Shown: positions 43,365 to 55,279 of the stretch, one piece after another
How positions within the stretch are numbered: position 1 is the stretch's first letter
Layout: each line of letters begins with the position of its first letter
NCBI GenBank assembly: GCA_963920525.1
Contig: OY986437.1
Span: 195,567,511 to 195,631,510, forward strand
Origin: Dichetophora obliterata
Taxonomy: Eukaryota; Arthropoda; Insecta; Diptera; Sciomyzidae
Direction: 5' to 3'
Length of the DNA: 64,000 nucleotides
Made by a program: the position numbers and the translations under genes
Notes under the pieces: generated by a model
Databases searched by the model: none
What the model was told of the DNA's origin: nothing
Seen by the model: the letters and a program-made list of their open reading frames with translations, nothing else

Positions 43365-45316
43365 TATTAGCATAATTTTTAAAATAATTTTAATAATTAA
43401 AGTTCTGCTTTAAGTTTGTCTAGTTGAGCTAAATAACTATAAAAGTCTTTTAAATTTAATATTATAATGTTTTTTTTGTAATTAATGAGTTTGTTATTTT
43501 ATTCCTTAAAAAGGTTTACATAAAAAAATAAATATTAGCAATAATAAAAAAATATTTACTAAAGTATGATTTAAACTATCAAACATTCAGAATTTTTTTT
43601 AAATGATGTAAAAATCAATATTTATAATTTAACTGAACACCTACATTCTACCTGCCACCCATCTGGGTGTCCGCATACAAACAATCATGTCACTAAAACC
43701 ATGTCGTACAAATCTATCGGTTATTGAAATTTTCATGCAAGCAAATCAACAGAACGAGACTTAAAAAATCTTAGCTTCCAAAAAAAAAAAATGCTGCTTA
43801 AAACATGACGAAATTCTTTTTGAATTTCCGTAGCAAAACGAACACAACATTTGTTACTTGTTGTGGTTGTGATCGTGACAACAAAATCTAAAAAACGAAA
43901 TACTTGTTGTTTTCTTAGAACACAAAACAATAGTTTTCTTTCTCTCTTAATTTTCTGTTCGCTTTGGTACGCATTTCTGTTTGTAGCAAAGATCCAAACC
44001 TAAGCAGATAGTGAAACTGTTTGCTTTCGCAGATTTAGCAGATGAAGAGTTTGTTTTTTCGTACAGTTTATTTTCAACCCCTGGATACATATTTAAGGTT
44101 GAACAGTTTTTGTGTAAGAAAAAACTACCTAAAAAGGCGGTATTACTTCTGGACAATGCACCAAGTCACCCCCCGGAAGAAGAATTGAGGACTCCGGATG
44201 GTAACATATGGGTGGTGTTTATGCCGCCAAATGTTACACCTTTGATCCAACCAATGGACCAAAACGCCCTTAGGCTGACAAAATTATTTTACCGAAACAG
44301 TTTGCTGAGTCGTATGGCTAGCAATACAATCAATATTACAACAGCACTGAAGGAGTTTACGATATACGAGGCAATTCAACTAATAGCGTTGTCATGGGAA
44401 AAAGTTTCAGAACTTACACTTCTAAAATGTTGGAAAAACATTTTAATTGAAACATCGCACATTGAGGACGATGAAGATATTCCTCTGGCCCAGTTAAAAA
44501 ATAGAGAAGAAGAAACTGTTATGAACAAAACCCTGGATTTGATGACAACCGTTTTCCCCCAGGTATGGTTCATTTTTTTTCCAATAAAATTACGTATGTA
44601 TTGAAACTTATTCTTGTATTTTTTAGTCGAACATCAGTGAAGCGGATTTACAAATCTGGAATAATGATGACGTCGAATTTATTGACGATGAATTATGCGA
44701 TAATGCGAACGAGGTGGAAATTATCAATGATACTCTAGAAGAGGATACCGACATATCAGTACTGCCTGTTGCTACAACAAAACATGCAGATGCAATTGAG
44801 TGCTTTGGAAAGTGTATCAAATGGGCCGAGGAAAACGAGATAGACCAAACCAATATATATATGCTAACAATGATGCAACAAAAAGCATATGAAATGAACG
44901 CTTCCAAAAAAAAAGTTCAAAGTAGCATTTTAAATTTTTTTTCCAAATAGAAACCTAAGATTTTCCAAAATTTAATTGAATTGTTTCTGTTTACATTATG
45001 TTTGTTAATAAATGAAAAACTGTCCTTATATTTTTAATTTTGAAGTTCTCTTTTTTTGTTTTCGGTATAACGAATTTTTCGATATTACGAACGACCCCTG
45101 CATTATATCATTCGTTATACTGGAGCACCACTGTATATAAATTAGGCCGGGGCGATTTGTGGGGAGACAAAAAATCGCCCATTGCTCAGTGAAAATCGTA
45201 TTCTAGGGATCAAAATAAGAAACTTTGCCCGAGGAACTATACCTCTAAAACGAATTCTAAAATACATAAACTTAAAATAGTACAACTTTTGTTCACTTTT
45301 CCAGGACATAACGTGA

Positions 45317-45511
45317 ATGGAGCGAGTTTTTTCACTGGTCTCTTCGCACTGGAGCAAGGAAAGAAACTCGCTCAACATAACCACCTTCGAAATCATTATG
45401 CTATGCAAATTTAATTATTCTATGATGTGCACGGAATTTTATTACTATATTAAAACGCAAAAGTATGTTCTTAACAAAAAAATCATCAAAATACGTTTGG
45501 GCCAAACTTAA
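45317..45511 (+). pseudogene. hAT transposase dimerisation remnant (hAT-2)
   Basis: The frame reads ERVFSLVSSHWSKERNSL, then FEIIMLCKFNY. It resembles the SxRVFS...W..ERN.L block and following helix of hAT C-termini. The rest of the transposase is absent. Confidence 0.65.
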
Positions 45512-45800
45512 TTATGAATAAGTCCAAACAATATTTTTTTTACCTCATTGACTGAATTGATGTTTCTTGTGTTTTTGTTACAAGATTTATAAATTGTTTA
45601 TATATAACATACTATGTGTACCTGTGTGTTATTTTGGTTAATGTTTTTTTAATAAACGGCAATTTATAATTTTTTAAAATTGCGTACTTATTTTTTGGTG
45701 GATTAATAAAAAAAATGTGCAAAGTTGTCCCGGTTAAGTTCTGTAGAATTATGGGGCAACCCTAGCGCTCTACAAGCAGGCTACGGTCACCCATTATAAT

Positions 45801-46113
45801 CTCGAATAATGTTGCTTTATATTCTTTCTTGTTTCGTTGAAAACAGTTTTTTATTATTTTTATACAAACCATTATATGATACTTTACGATACATACGTTA
45901 CGTTACGTTACAGATTTTTCTCTTCAAAGAAGTACACATTTTTTTAATGAAACTTCTTGAAACGAAAAATGTCATTAAAAAAACAAACATATAAAGTAAA
46001 GGTGATGCCGATTCGAGCAAAAAATCGTATGGAAGGGGGGGGTCTATTTAAACATTCTTTGTAGTTACAGGGTTAATAAGTATTTCATGACTTTGATGTA
46101 CATTATTGTCTTA
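45801..46113. other. No gene recognised
   Basis: AT-rich filler between the SINE half and the next MITE. A G-run lies at about 46036-46043. Confidence 0.4.
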
Positions 46114-46585
46114 AGGCCCAGTTATAATAGACGTAACGTAATGTAGTGAAATGTCACTGCAGCAGTGTGTTCTGTCACTTACTGTTTCAATCAATACTTT
46201 TCTTATACAAGTGATTATAATAGAAGTAACGTAATGTAACGGGACGTAAAGATCCGTTGGATTTCGATTTCTACGTTACTTTACATTACGTCTGTTCAAA
46301 GAACAACTAAACATTGAGGTTAGATTCGATTATTGCGCTATTTTATATTTTTCAACTACGCTTTTTATTGAGTTTTTGTTATTAATGTGATAGTTTTATA
46401 TATCCACACCTATGGATGATGAAGATTTAATTGTATTTGTACAGGAGCGTGTCATTATTTACGACAAACAACTGCCTGGCTACTGCCTATTATAATTGCT
46501 ACAACGTTTTCTTACATTACGTCCCGTCACGATGACAGTTGACAACATTACGTTACTTTACATTACGTCTATTATAACTGGGCCT
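46114..46585. mobile_element. PIF/Harbinger-type MITE, TTA-flanked
   Basis: AGGCCCAGTTATAATAGACG at the left and ATTATAACTGGGCCT at the right, with TTA at 46111-46113 and 46586-46588. ACGTAACGTAATG words recur internally in both orientations. The 3-bp TTA duplication is the Harbinger hallmark. Confidence 0.85.
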
Positions 46586-46692
46586 TTAAGCAGAAAAACG
46601 AACTCTCGAAAAACTTATTTTAAGAAATCATTTGAAAGGCGATATCAACGAACCCTCCCGATTCATGCATTACTGAGCTGTGCTCGTAAGAA

Positions 46693-47147
46693 GATGAAAT
46701 TAATCAATCCGTTGAAACAACTAAATTTCAAGTTTCAGCACAGTTTTTTCTTGATTTTGCGTAATAAAGCAAGCATTTTTGTAGCATCAAATTTGTGGCT
46801 TATTCAATTTTCTTTTCAGTGCCATCAAAATCATAAACATATCTGTAAAAATAACAAAGTCATTTGTCCTCTAAAAATTACACATAATTGAAAACATAAT
46901 GATATTTAATTGTATTTTGTTAAAAAAAAAAGAAAAAGTATAAAAACTCTTCGAAGTTAAATTTTTTTTTAGTACCCAAATTGGGTTGGTTATTTTTTAA
47001 GTTATGCTAATGATTTTGATGTCACTAAAAAGAACATAAAATAAATCACAAATTTGATGCTAATAAAAGTTTTGATTTTTAACGCAAAATTCAAAGAAAA
47101 TTTCGCTCAAACTTGAAATTTAGTAGTCTCAACGGATTGATTTCATC
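46693..47147. mobile_element. MITE with about 40-bp inverted ends
   Basis: GATGAAATTAATCAATCCGT and then AAATTTCAAGTTT at the left match the inverse at about 47105-47147. AAG may be duplicated at the flanks. Non-coding. Confidence 0.75.
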
Positions 47148-48009
47148 CCAAGTAACATTGTTGGAGCAACTAGGTGCGAATGAGCTCTAAAAGTGTTCTA
47201 AAGGTGTATAACATGCAGTTAAAGTTTTACCGTTGCTTTTTTGGCTGCTAGTTGCTTTTCATTTTAAAGAAAATGCTTGATATATGAATTTTCTACCATT
47301 TTGAGCTCTAATACTTTATACAGCTGTGTAAATGATTTTATAAAATCTTCAAAAGAGCAGAACTCGAATATTTACTACTTTCTCTGAAAGGGCTCTTTTA
47401 AAGTAATAAACATAACATAGAGCTGTTTTGAAACCCGTAGATTCAGTATAATGTTTGCTTTTAATTGTATTTTTGTATTGCATTTTTAAAGCAAATAGAT
47501 GTAAAATACTGTAAATTAATGCAGTAAACTTTTTGGAAATAACAAGTGATTAAAATATCTGATAAAGAGCTTCTTTGAAAAAAATGGCGATCTTATTAAA
47601 AATAGAAAATCTTGGGAGTTGAAGAAAGCTAAATATTATAGTTAACAATATTATTTTAAACAAAATTTATGATTTCTATGATATTTATATTTAAGAATAA
47701 AGTATTTAAATCATTTTTAGTTGATTTTAAAAAATGTTGAAAATTTTCGAACTATTTTTAAATAATAAACACTTCTTAATTTTAATTATTTTTTTAAGCC
47801 CGTGGTAGTTTTTCGAAGTCTACATTCACGTTTCCGATAAACTCGCGCAAAAGCGCTCCGAAACTCGCAGCATGAACGAATACACGAACATATTTTTAGT
47901 CTGATATAATAATCACTTTACTATTTCTTTAATTTATTTGTCATTCTAATCATCACAAACACTTATCAAATTTTATATATATATTGAGTTTATTTTTAAC
48001 ACATATATA
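47148..48009. other. No gene recognised
   Basis: AT-rich with no supported feature. 47800-47890 is slightly more GC-rich but has no ORF of note. Confidence 0.4.
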
Positions 48010-48460
48010 CTTAAACGAAGAAGAAAAAAGAGCTTTGCAAGAGCTCTTCTTAAACGAACAGTGTGACCAGAGTGGAATATTATATTCCACTTTGGCATAT
48101 TTAAACTTCGGGAAGCATATTTTTTTTTTATAAAAATATGCAGCATAAAAAGAGGAATATTTTTCGTATGATTATATTTTTCAAAATTCACAAAAATTGC
48201 AATAAAAAATGTCTATTTGGTTACTAAATGGTTATTTTTTGGCTATCGACACTTTATATTTTTTCATCTCTGAACCACCTTGTAAAACGCAATATAAGGA
48301 ATTCATTTTGTGGTTAACTTCTTCGTTGTCAATTTTATTGCAATTCATTTAATAACATCACGCAGCTTAAAAAGTGAAGTAAATTTGCTTATATGTTCGT
48401 TTGGTTCGATTTTTTTATGGATTATGTTACAGCAGTAAGTAATTTACTTCAGAAAACATT

Positions 48461-49227
48461 AGGGGTATTCACGATGTGTTTTATTTTCCCTTGTATTGTG
48501 TATTTTTGATAAATTTGATATTTGTAGTAAATTTTGTAATATAACAAACAAAATGCACAGTTTTCAAAATACAACCCTGTGGAAAATATACAACGATGGA
48601 ACACTATTGTATTCTGTGTAAATTTCGTTGTGTATTGAATCAGCGGTAGCCCGGGTTCAATTCCAGCTCAGACAGAAAGTTTTTTCAATTGAATTAATTT
48701 TTCTGTTCGGTCGTCACCTCTCTGCAGACAATGGCAAACCTCAGAGAGTAAAAATTGCCATGCAAAGCTTCTTGAGAACATAAGCCGTTCGGAGTCGGCA
48801 TTAAAAACACGTAGATCCAGTTCTCGGTCACTTGTGATCAAACATTTAATAACACGCACAAACACAATTGATCAATAGAAGCTAGATCAAATTCCTTCCA
48901 AGGGCTGAAATGGCCAGTTTATTTTTTTTTTATATTGGATCAGCTGATTGTACAAGCATTTTTACTCAGCATGGAGCAAGCTAAAGGCTACGCTGTGAGT
49001 TTATTTAATAAAAATTAATATAATTTATTCTTTCATTTAAACTTTTGTACGATTTCCTTTAGTTAAATGATGATTTAAATTAATATTTCCAAACAGAAGT
49101 ACATACAAAAATCAGCTGATTTTAAAAATATAATATGTACTTTACTGAAGGTTCGATCACAATGAGTTGTAAGTATTGTAAATTTTGCAAAAATTTATCA
49201 CAAATGCACCACATCGTGAATACCACA
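48461..49227. mobile_element. GGGGTATTCACGATGTG MITE with a SINE inside
   Basis: Starts AGGGGTATTCACGATGTG, and the right end reads CACATCGTGAATACC with decayed last bases. ATT flanks both ends (48458-48460, 49228-49230). Without the SINE it is about 470 bases. Related to the half copy at 17163. Confidence 0.75.
48645..48933 (+). mobile_element. 5'-truncated tRNA-derived SINE
   Basis: B box GGTTCAATTCC (48654-48664) lies near its start. The A box is missing. A body with GCCGTTCGGAGTCGGC is followed by a T/A-rich tail. ATTGAATCAGC (48634-48644) and ATTGGATCAGC (48934-48944) are an 11-bp target duplication with one change. Confidence 0.8.
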
Positions 49228-50402
49228 ATTATTGCTAACAATAGCTATTTCTTTTAACTATTTTAAAATGTGGATTCAAAACAATAAAGCAGAAGAAAAG
49301 TTATTGATCAAAGTTCGAAATCTGAAGATTTATCAAAATTTGTGCTTTTCTCGCTTTGCTTACCATTTAGCAATGCTGAGTCTTACCGCCACTGCTTTAT
49401 TTCTGTTGTATTCTTTATTCTTTTATGTATTTACCAAAACTTAAAATTCTCCTAAGATTTACGTAACTGTTCATACTTATACATTTGTAGTGGTTAATAT
49501 ATGCTCAAAATAATGAGGTTATGTAATGCAGTTAAGAGGTAAACGAACATTTGAAGGTTGATCATTGCAATTTTGTCAATCGTAAAGTAAAGATTAAATC
49601 TATATTTCTACACTTGAAGTTAATAAAATTAAACATATTTGTCTACTTTTCTTCACCAAAAAGTATGTAAAATTATAAATGATAATCACATGAATTAAAT
49701 ATAAATTTATAACTCTTAGGAATTTTAACATCCGAAATATTGAAATAAATAAATAATTTTGTATACTTAATTATCGGTGTTTAAAATCAACGAAGATCTG
49801 TGGACTTAATGCAGAAGCTCATTTTTCTGCTTACACTGAGGTTGAGAAATTTTTTAGTTATATGAATCTTTCTTATTTAAACGAAAATTCGAAATAGTAT
49901 GCAAGAAAAACTCTTAAATAATTTGTTGAATGTAAAAACATGGTGCATGCAACACGAAAGTGTTTTAATACCTATCAAAGACCAGATAGCTTAATAAAAA
50001 ATTTAGAAATGCGAATTTCTATGATAATAATACAAGCGACAATTTAAGAATTGACCTCGAAGATGTGCCTGAATTTTAGTTTTGTATATTGTACATCGTT
50101 ACTTAAAATTCAAAAAACCATAACAATGTTCATAATTTTTTATAGGAGAAGAAAATAAATTTAAGTGCGATAGTAATCAAATAAATAAATGTTTTTAAAC
50201 TTGCTTGTGTTTTTTTTTTATATGCATATTTAGACTTATTTAGATACATATCTTTGAAATTGAAAGTGGAATATTTTTGTGGAATATAAAAATTGAAAGT
50301 GGAATATTTAGCATATTTTTTTTTAACAAAAAGCATATTTTTTCAAAAATCTTCTGGTCACACTGTAAACGAAGAAGAAAAAAGAGCTTTGCAAGAGCTC
50401 TT

Positions 50403-51374
50403 ATTTGGGTTTAGCAGGGACTCTTTTAAAAGCTGACAGCTACTTCTACTCTTCATATGGAGCAAAAATAATGCTTTTAAACCAGTGTATGGCAAACACG
50501 AGCGCACACGCCCAAACGTAATGTATGCTTGTGTTCGTTTGCTGAAAGATAGACTGAACGCTGCTAAGCTTTACATCTCAGCTATGCAGTATTTCTCTGC
50601 TACGCCGCATCATTTGTGTGCTTTTCCGATCATGTCTGTGTGAAAAAAACGATTTGTGCCGAGCACGCGGGCCTATGGCGTGCCAAACACTGTTTTAAAC
50701 TCAAGAAAGTAGCCTTATATATTCTCTGCAAGAGCTTTAGTAGCGCGACTAAAGCTATAGTTGAAGCTTGCTGCTATATAAGATGGCATTATAAGCTCTG
50801 CTAGAATTAATATATGGCTAAAATTGTTACTTGGGATCTTCACACGAGCACAGCTCAGAAATGGATAAGTCATGTGAGTTTGTTGATACATCATTAGAAA
50901 GGTCAATTAATTGCCTTTCAAATAATTTCTTAAAATAAGTTTTCCATGAGTAAGTTTTAACTTTAATTTAAGATAATTTATATTTTTGAATATTGTAATG
51001 TAATTAAAAGCTTTAATTTTTAAAAATACGCGTTCGTCAACTGATTACCATGCAGTCAAATAAGAAAATTTGCAAGAAACATTAATTTATATTTATTTTC
51101 CATTAAATATTAATACTAGCCTTTTCTTGAGAAAAATCATACGTGGTGCTACTTTCAGTAGTTTCTAACACGAAAAACTCATTACCAGAGTAGCTTAAGG
51201 CATGGAAACTATTTTCATCTATAAGACTGAATGTGCTCAGAATCGAAGGTCACAACTAAAAAATTAAATTTGAATTAAAAATCTTACGAAAGGTTTTTAA
51301 AATAAGTTAGCCAACATCACGTGAGAACTTATTTCACCCATACGCCACAAACCAGAGTTGGGCGTAGTGCAATA
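50403..51374. other. No gene recognised
   Basis: Moderately AT-rich with only short ORFs. Nothing can be assigned. Confidence 0.4.
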
Positions 51375-51853
51375 CACGGTTACAAATCTTGTAATAAATT
51401 TTAATACTTTTTGGCTTGCATATATGACCACACCAAAATTATATTCAAATTAAATGCAGGCCAAATATTAAAAATGAATTTTAATAAAAATATGCATTGA
51501 AATTTAATGCTCAGTTCGTATAAATTTTTAATACTGATTTTGTATTAAAAAATAATTATAATGTTCACCATAGTATCAACTTAATTCCAAAGGGTATAAA
51601 ATATCGGTGTAATATTTGAATTGTATTTATATTTAATGCAAAATTTTATTAAAATATAATACAGCATGTCTAAAAAATGAAATACAATATCCACCATAGT
51701 ATCAAATTGATTCCAAGGGTATAAAATATCGTTGTAATATTTGAACTGTATTAAAATGTAAGACGAAATAAATGAAAAAATTTCGAAATAAATTGAGAAG
51801 TAGTAAACTTAATACTTTTTATAAAAAAATTTATTACAAGATTTCTAACCGTG
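51375..51853. mobile_element. TA-flanked MITE with internal direct repeat
   Basis: CACGGTTACAAATCTTGTAA at the left and TTACAAGATTTCTAACCGTG at the right, TA on each side (51373-51374, 51854-51855). A block of about 65 bases (CACCATAGTATCAA... to TATTTGAA) occurs twice in the same direction, at about 51563 and 51690. Confidence 0.82.
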
Positions 51854-53360
51854 TAAGTGCTGAGTGCTCTAAGCCTTTCACTAGCACTAAAATATATTGA
51901 AAGAAATTATATTTTTTACTATTTTTTACCAGCTTAGGGATTTTAGTGATAGTATTATATTGTTGCACTATAACTAAATTGAGTGGTAGTTACTAAATCT
52001 CCACTCCACTCAAATAGTGAAAAATTTGAGCAGTCACTACATGAAAGCTGCAATTCAAAGTGTTTCCACTCAACTTTCAAATATGACTGATTTTAAAACT
52101 ATTTCAGTCAGACTAGAATTAAAGAAATCTATAATTAAGAAAAACTATTCTTCGAGCTTGAGGTCAGATATGTTTGTGAAGAAAACAACAACACAGATCT
52201 GAATGAGCATCACTAAGCTACGATCATATGGACAGTTTATATAAAATTAGTGTTATTTAAAACAATAGTTTTATGAAAGTTTGCAATGTATAATTACTAA
52301 GAATAGCATAGAAACACACAAATTTCTGTGTAATATTGAAATACTCAATACTTAAAATAAACTGTTCCCATTTTCTTCCAATTGAGTGAAAACTTTCTGC
52401 GTTTTACTGCTATTAGTATTTTATTTGCTGGAATTTTTTTTTTGCACTATTAATTAAGTACAAAAAAAAAAAATAAAGTAGAACTAAGCTGTAGAAATTT
52501 TTTGTCCACTATTCTTATATGAATTTGAGTGAAAACATTTTACTATCACTATCACTCACGTATAGTGAGCAACGCCGTAGATAGGTATTGCATAAGGGGG
52601 GTTTACTGAAGCAAAAAAAAAAATTTGTTTTTTCTTCATTTCCATAGAGATTTTTGAAGGCCCAAGATCTTTTTAAATTTCTTAACCGATTTCAAACAAT
52701 CGTAATGAAAAGAGTTAACGGCTTTTCATTTATTTTAATTTTTAACATACAAAATTGATTCAATCGCTCGGTTTTGAACAAGAGGACAAGAATTTATTTA
52801 AATAAAGCGACAAAAACAGATATTTAAAAAAAAAATATGCGTCGTTGGACACACGAGTGAAGCGAAGCTTTTTAGCATTTTAATAGATTTGATAACACAG
52901 TGCAACACGAAAAAAATAACCATATACGGACACCACTACGTGATAAAAGACAAAAAAAAGGACCCTTGTCTCCCAGTTTTGCCCAAAGCCCTCCAGGTTT
53001 TTTTTTATGGACCCCCAAAGATGTGGGGCCTCGGTGTCATTTTTGCAAAAAAATGATCATTTTCTCAAGCTCATATCTTGCAAACCGTTCGGAATTTTGA
53101 TTTACTCTCTGAGGCAAAGTTGTAGCCTCAGCCAAAGTTGTAAAAATTGTGAACATATAAAATCAAAAATTAACTTCATCTTCAAGGTCAAAATCGCAAA
53201 AAAATTTAAAAAATTAAATTTTTTTTACCTTTTTCAGCTGTTCAGGTCCATAGGTAGCAAACCGTTCAAAATTCAAGAAAATAATCAACTACAAAAATGA
53301 GCATAAGATCGCAATAAACAACTTTCTAGAACATATGAACTTCCTACGAATGATTCTTAA
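51854..53360. other. No assigned gene; possible flank of the TTAA unit
   Basis: Short ORFs only. GCAAACCGTTCRRAATT-like words at about 53082 and 53258 are direct repeats. The stretch 52900-53356 could belong to an older, longer version of the element that follows. Confidence 0.35.
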
Positions 53361-55279
53361 CACCGTTTAGGTAGCGCTAGGTAGCCGCAAAAGTGAAAAA
53401 TTTTTCGAAATTTTTTTAATTTCATTTGTTTTTTCTTTACTTCAACATTGAGATACTATAAAGCCTTCTCCCGTAAGTGAAAAGGCATGTTGCAGGTTTC
53501 ATTGTTATACTTTTACTGATTTTATTAATCTTAGTTCTTAGGTGGTATGGGTTGACATTTAGAGTTAGGGTTGTAACAAAGAGTAGTAACATAGATATTT
53601 AGTAATAATGATTCAGTGTTGTAGGGATTAGTAGTCTCAGCAGGGATGGCACTACAATACTATGCTATCTATTACAAAAATTATAAAAAAAATATTCGTA
53701 TAATGTTTATAATGTTGATGGCCCTGGACTTGCAAATCGAACTCTCTTAAGTTGTGGATCCAAATCGTCATCCGAATCGTCCGAATCTGACTCTGATTCA
53801 GAACTTATGGTGTCCACAGGCACGTTACTTCCAGACTGCCCTCCATCATCAGCTCTTTCTTCTTCAGATACTTCATTAACATCATACAGGGTGATCTTGT
53901 GACTCCATTAACATACCTGAAATGAATTAGAAAAGAAATCAAAAAAGGAATGCAAAACAATGCACCAATAAAATTGATATTACCTCTGCAAGCAATGCGT
54001 CGATTTTTTTGCCTATGTACCGTTTTTCCATGGGCATTGTGGTTTGGTGAAACCGTTCTCCTTGCTCATCGGATTCGGTAGGGAGTTGTTTGATAAAATC
54101 GTCAAAATGAAAATGAAGAAAATGCAGCTTTAATTCATCGATGTGCCGATTTTCTCAAAACAATACAGCATTTCTTTCACCCATTCTCTTGCTTCCGGTT
54201 CCGCGTCTCGGTCCCCTCCCAAGACTCTGGTGCATACACGCTGAAGGTAAATTCATGCCATTGAATGATTATACAATAATCATGAAGCGATGATTCAAAG
54301 TTGCTTTTGAATAGTTTTCTTATGTCAGGGCCATTAAGTACGCCTGTTAAATGAAGACAAAAAATAAAGACAGAAAAGAAAACATTAACAAAGTGAAAAT
54401 AGTACAATGAGGTGAACAAAAATTCGTTTTAAATTTACTACAATACCTTTTTTAATTTTGTCATCGCTACGCTTTGGGAAAACGCTTTTCAAATAGTCAG
54501 ATGCGTTTGGACAATTTACAACGGCCACTTCGATGAATTTTTTAACAATTCCCAATTTTATGTGGAGCGGTGGCAGCAAGATTTCTTGAGTATTGTCTAT
54601 TAAAGGTGCATTCCTCAGTTTATGTTGTTTCATTTGTTCCTCCACATTTCCTCTTGGTCTCCACGAATTATATTGGCATTGATTCAGAGGTGAGCGCGAA
54701 TCCCAATTACAAAGAAAACAAAAGAATTTTGGAAAGCCGCCCTTATCGATGATCCCTTGCAAAATGTTGATGACCTTCAAATCACAGCAAATCTTCCATT
54801 TATTTTCGTAGTATTTGATTTTTTCCATTATATCTTTCAATGTTTCATAGCTTTCTTTCATGTTTATACCCATTGCTAGCGGAATGGAAGGTTTTCGGTT
54901 CGACACATGCAACAACACTGCTTTCAAGCTTGAAACAGAACCATCAATAAATAATCTCCACTCACTAGCGATATAGTTCATTCCCATTTTTACCACCAAA
55001 GCTTTGACATCGTTGCAATAAGCGAACGAACTGTCATCATTTAGAATGTAGAGGCTCTGAAATTCAGCTTGCCGTTTGCGGTACGCCGTAGAGTTCACAT
55101 TACCATGTGTGAGTTTTCTTTGATTTAAAAATGCTGTCAAAAACATGGCGCTGCGATAGTCCCAATATGGCCACAATGAAATCCATTTCCATTTGTGTTA
55201 TTAGTTGTGGTCCATCTCTTCCCTGTTGGGGCTCATAATCGGTATCAAATGGATCTTCATAAGCGCTACCTAAACGGTG
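53361..55279 (-). mobile_element. TTAA-flanked unit with 18-bp TIRs and an unclassified gene
   Basis: CACCGTTTAGGTAGCGCT at the left and AGCGCTACCTAAACGGTG at the right are perfect 18-bp inverted repeats, flanked by TTAA (53357-53360, 55280-55283). Length 1919 bp. The gene on the minus strand fills nearly all of it. TTAA targets are known for piggyBac and Kolobok types, but the protein is neither that I can recognise. Whether the protein is the transposase or a captured passenger is open. Confidence 0.75.
53707..55270 (-). pseudogene. Unclassified invertebrate multicopy family (HGERFHQ-type), multi-exon, decayed
   Basis: The minus-strand reading begins AYEDPFDTDYEPQQG right at the TIR, then LITQMEMDFIVAILGLSQ, a frameshift near 55140, then a long frame with EWRLFIDGSVSSLKAVLLH, KWKICCDLKVI, FFCFLCNWDSRSPLNQC and LLPPLHIKLGIVKKFIE. 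An intron (about 54450-54343) is followed by GPDIRKLFKS, then a frame break near 54190 and LKLHFLHFHFDDF, DEQGERFHQ, MEKRYIGK. A second intron (about 53988-53920) leads to a Ser/Asp-rich tail ending SPGPSTL. I know this order from many unnamed insect and cnidarian proteins of about 500-600 residues. The Cys/His-rich N-terminus of those relatives is absent here. Confidence 0.75.

Larger units (their letters stand above)
40415..44950 (+). pseudogene. Tigger/jerky transposase, three exons, one frameshift
   Basis: Exon 1 (40415-41217) begins MSLSHKRKRLNFGEKLKVID, a CENP-B-type helix-turn-helix, then a second DNA-binding domain, then DDE start MFNADETGLYW. A single A is missing in the A-run near 41072, which breaks the frame. 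Exon 2 (44098-44562) has LLLDNAPSHP and IQPMDQ, the second and third acidic sites. Exon 3 (44627-44950) is an acidic tail ending at TAG. Donors are CAG/GTAAGC and CAG/GTATGG; acceptors are TTTAAG and TTTTAG. With the missing base restored, the exons sum to 1593 bases, a 530-residue protein, normal for the family. Only this one defect was noticed. Confidence 0.88.
40078..45133 (+). mobile_element. Tigger/jerky-type DNA transposon
   Basis: The inverted ends are CAGTGGTGCTCCAGGTTAAC and its counterpart ending CTGGAGCACCACTG, flanked by TA (40076-40077, 45134-45135). TATAACGAA-like words repeat inside both ends (40110-40200, 45060-45120). The transposase gene fills the middle. Its first intron has been invaded by at least two more elements. 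Confidence 0.9.
39912..45764. mobile_element. hAT element hAT-2, carrying a Tigger transposon
   Basis: Ends TAGGGCTGC and GGCAACCCTA. TGTCCCGGTT words cluster at both ends (39925-40005 and 45725-45735), like hAT subterminal sites. A hAT dimerisation remnant is at 45317-45440. Without the Tigger insertion it is about 0.8 kb. The 8-bp target duplication is not visible, perhaps because the host SINE has diverged or lost bases. Confidence 0.65.
39850..45800 (-). mobile_element. tRNA-derived SINE split by a hAT element
   Basis: On the minus strand the right piece (about 45800-45765) reads GGGTGACCGTAGCCTGCTTG and AGAGCGCT, like the 5' half of a tRNA with an A box. The left piece (39911-39850) has the B box GGTTCAAACCC (39892-39882). 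A similar unsplit head is at 62225-62295. The hAT element 39912-45764 sits between the boxes. Confidence 0.6.
48059..50365. mobile_element. hAT element hAT-3 (TIR CAGTGTGACCAG)
   Basis: Perfect 12-bp inverted ends CAGTGTGACCAG/CTGGTCACACTG and a perfect 8-bp duplication TAAACGAA (48051-48058, 50366-50373). AGTGGAATATT and GCATATTT words repeat near both ends. 49780-50080 may be transposase debris but I cannot confirm it. It contains the MITE at 48461-49227. Confidence 0.85.
48010..50402. repeat. 39-bp tandem duplication split by hAT-3
   Basis: A unit starting CTTAAACGAAGAAG and ending GCAAGAGCTCTT occupies 48010-48048. A second copy starts at 48049, is cut after its tenth base by hAT-3, and resumes at 50366-50402 (with the 8-bp target duplication). 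The original site was therefore two perfect tandem 39-bp units. Confidence 0.85.
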
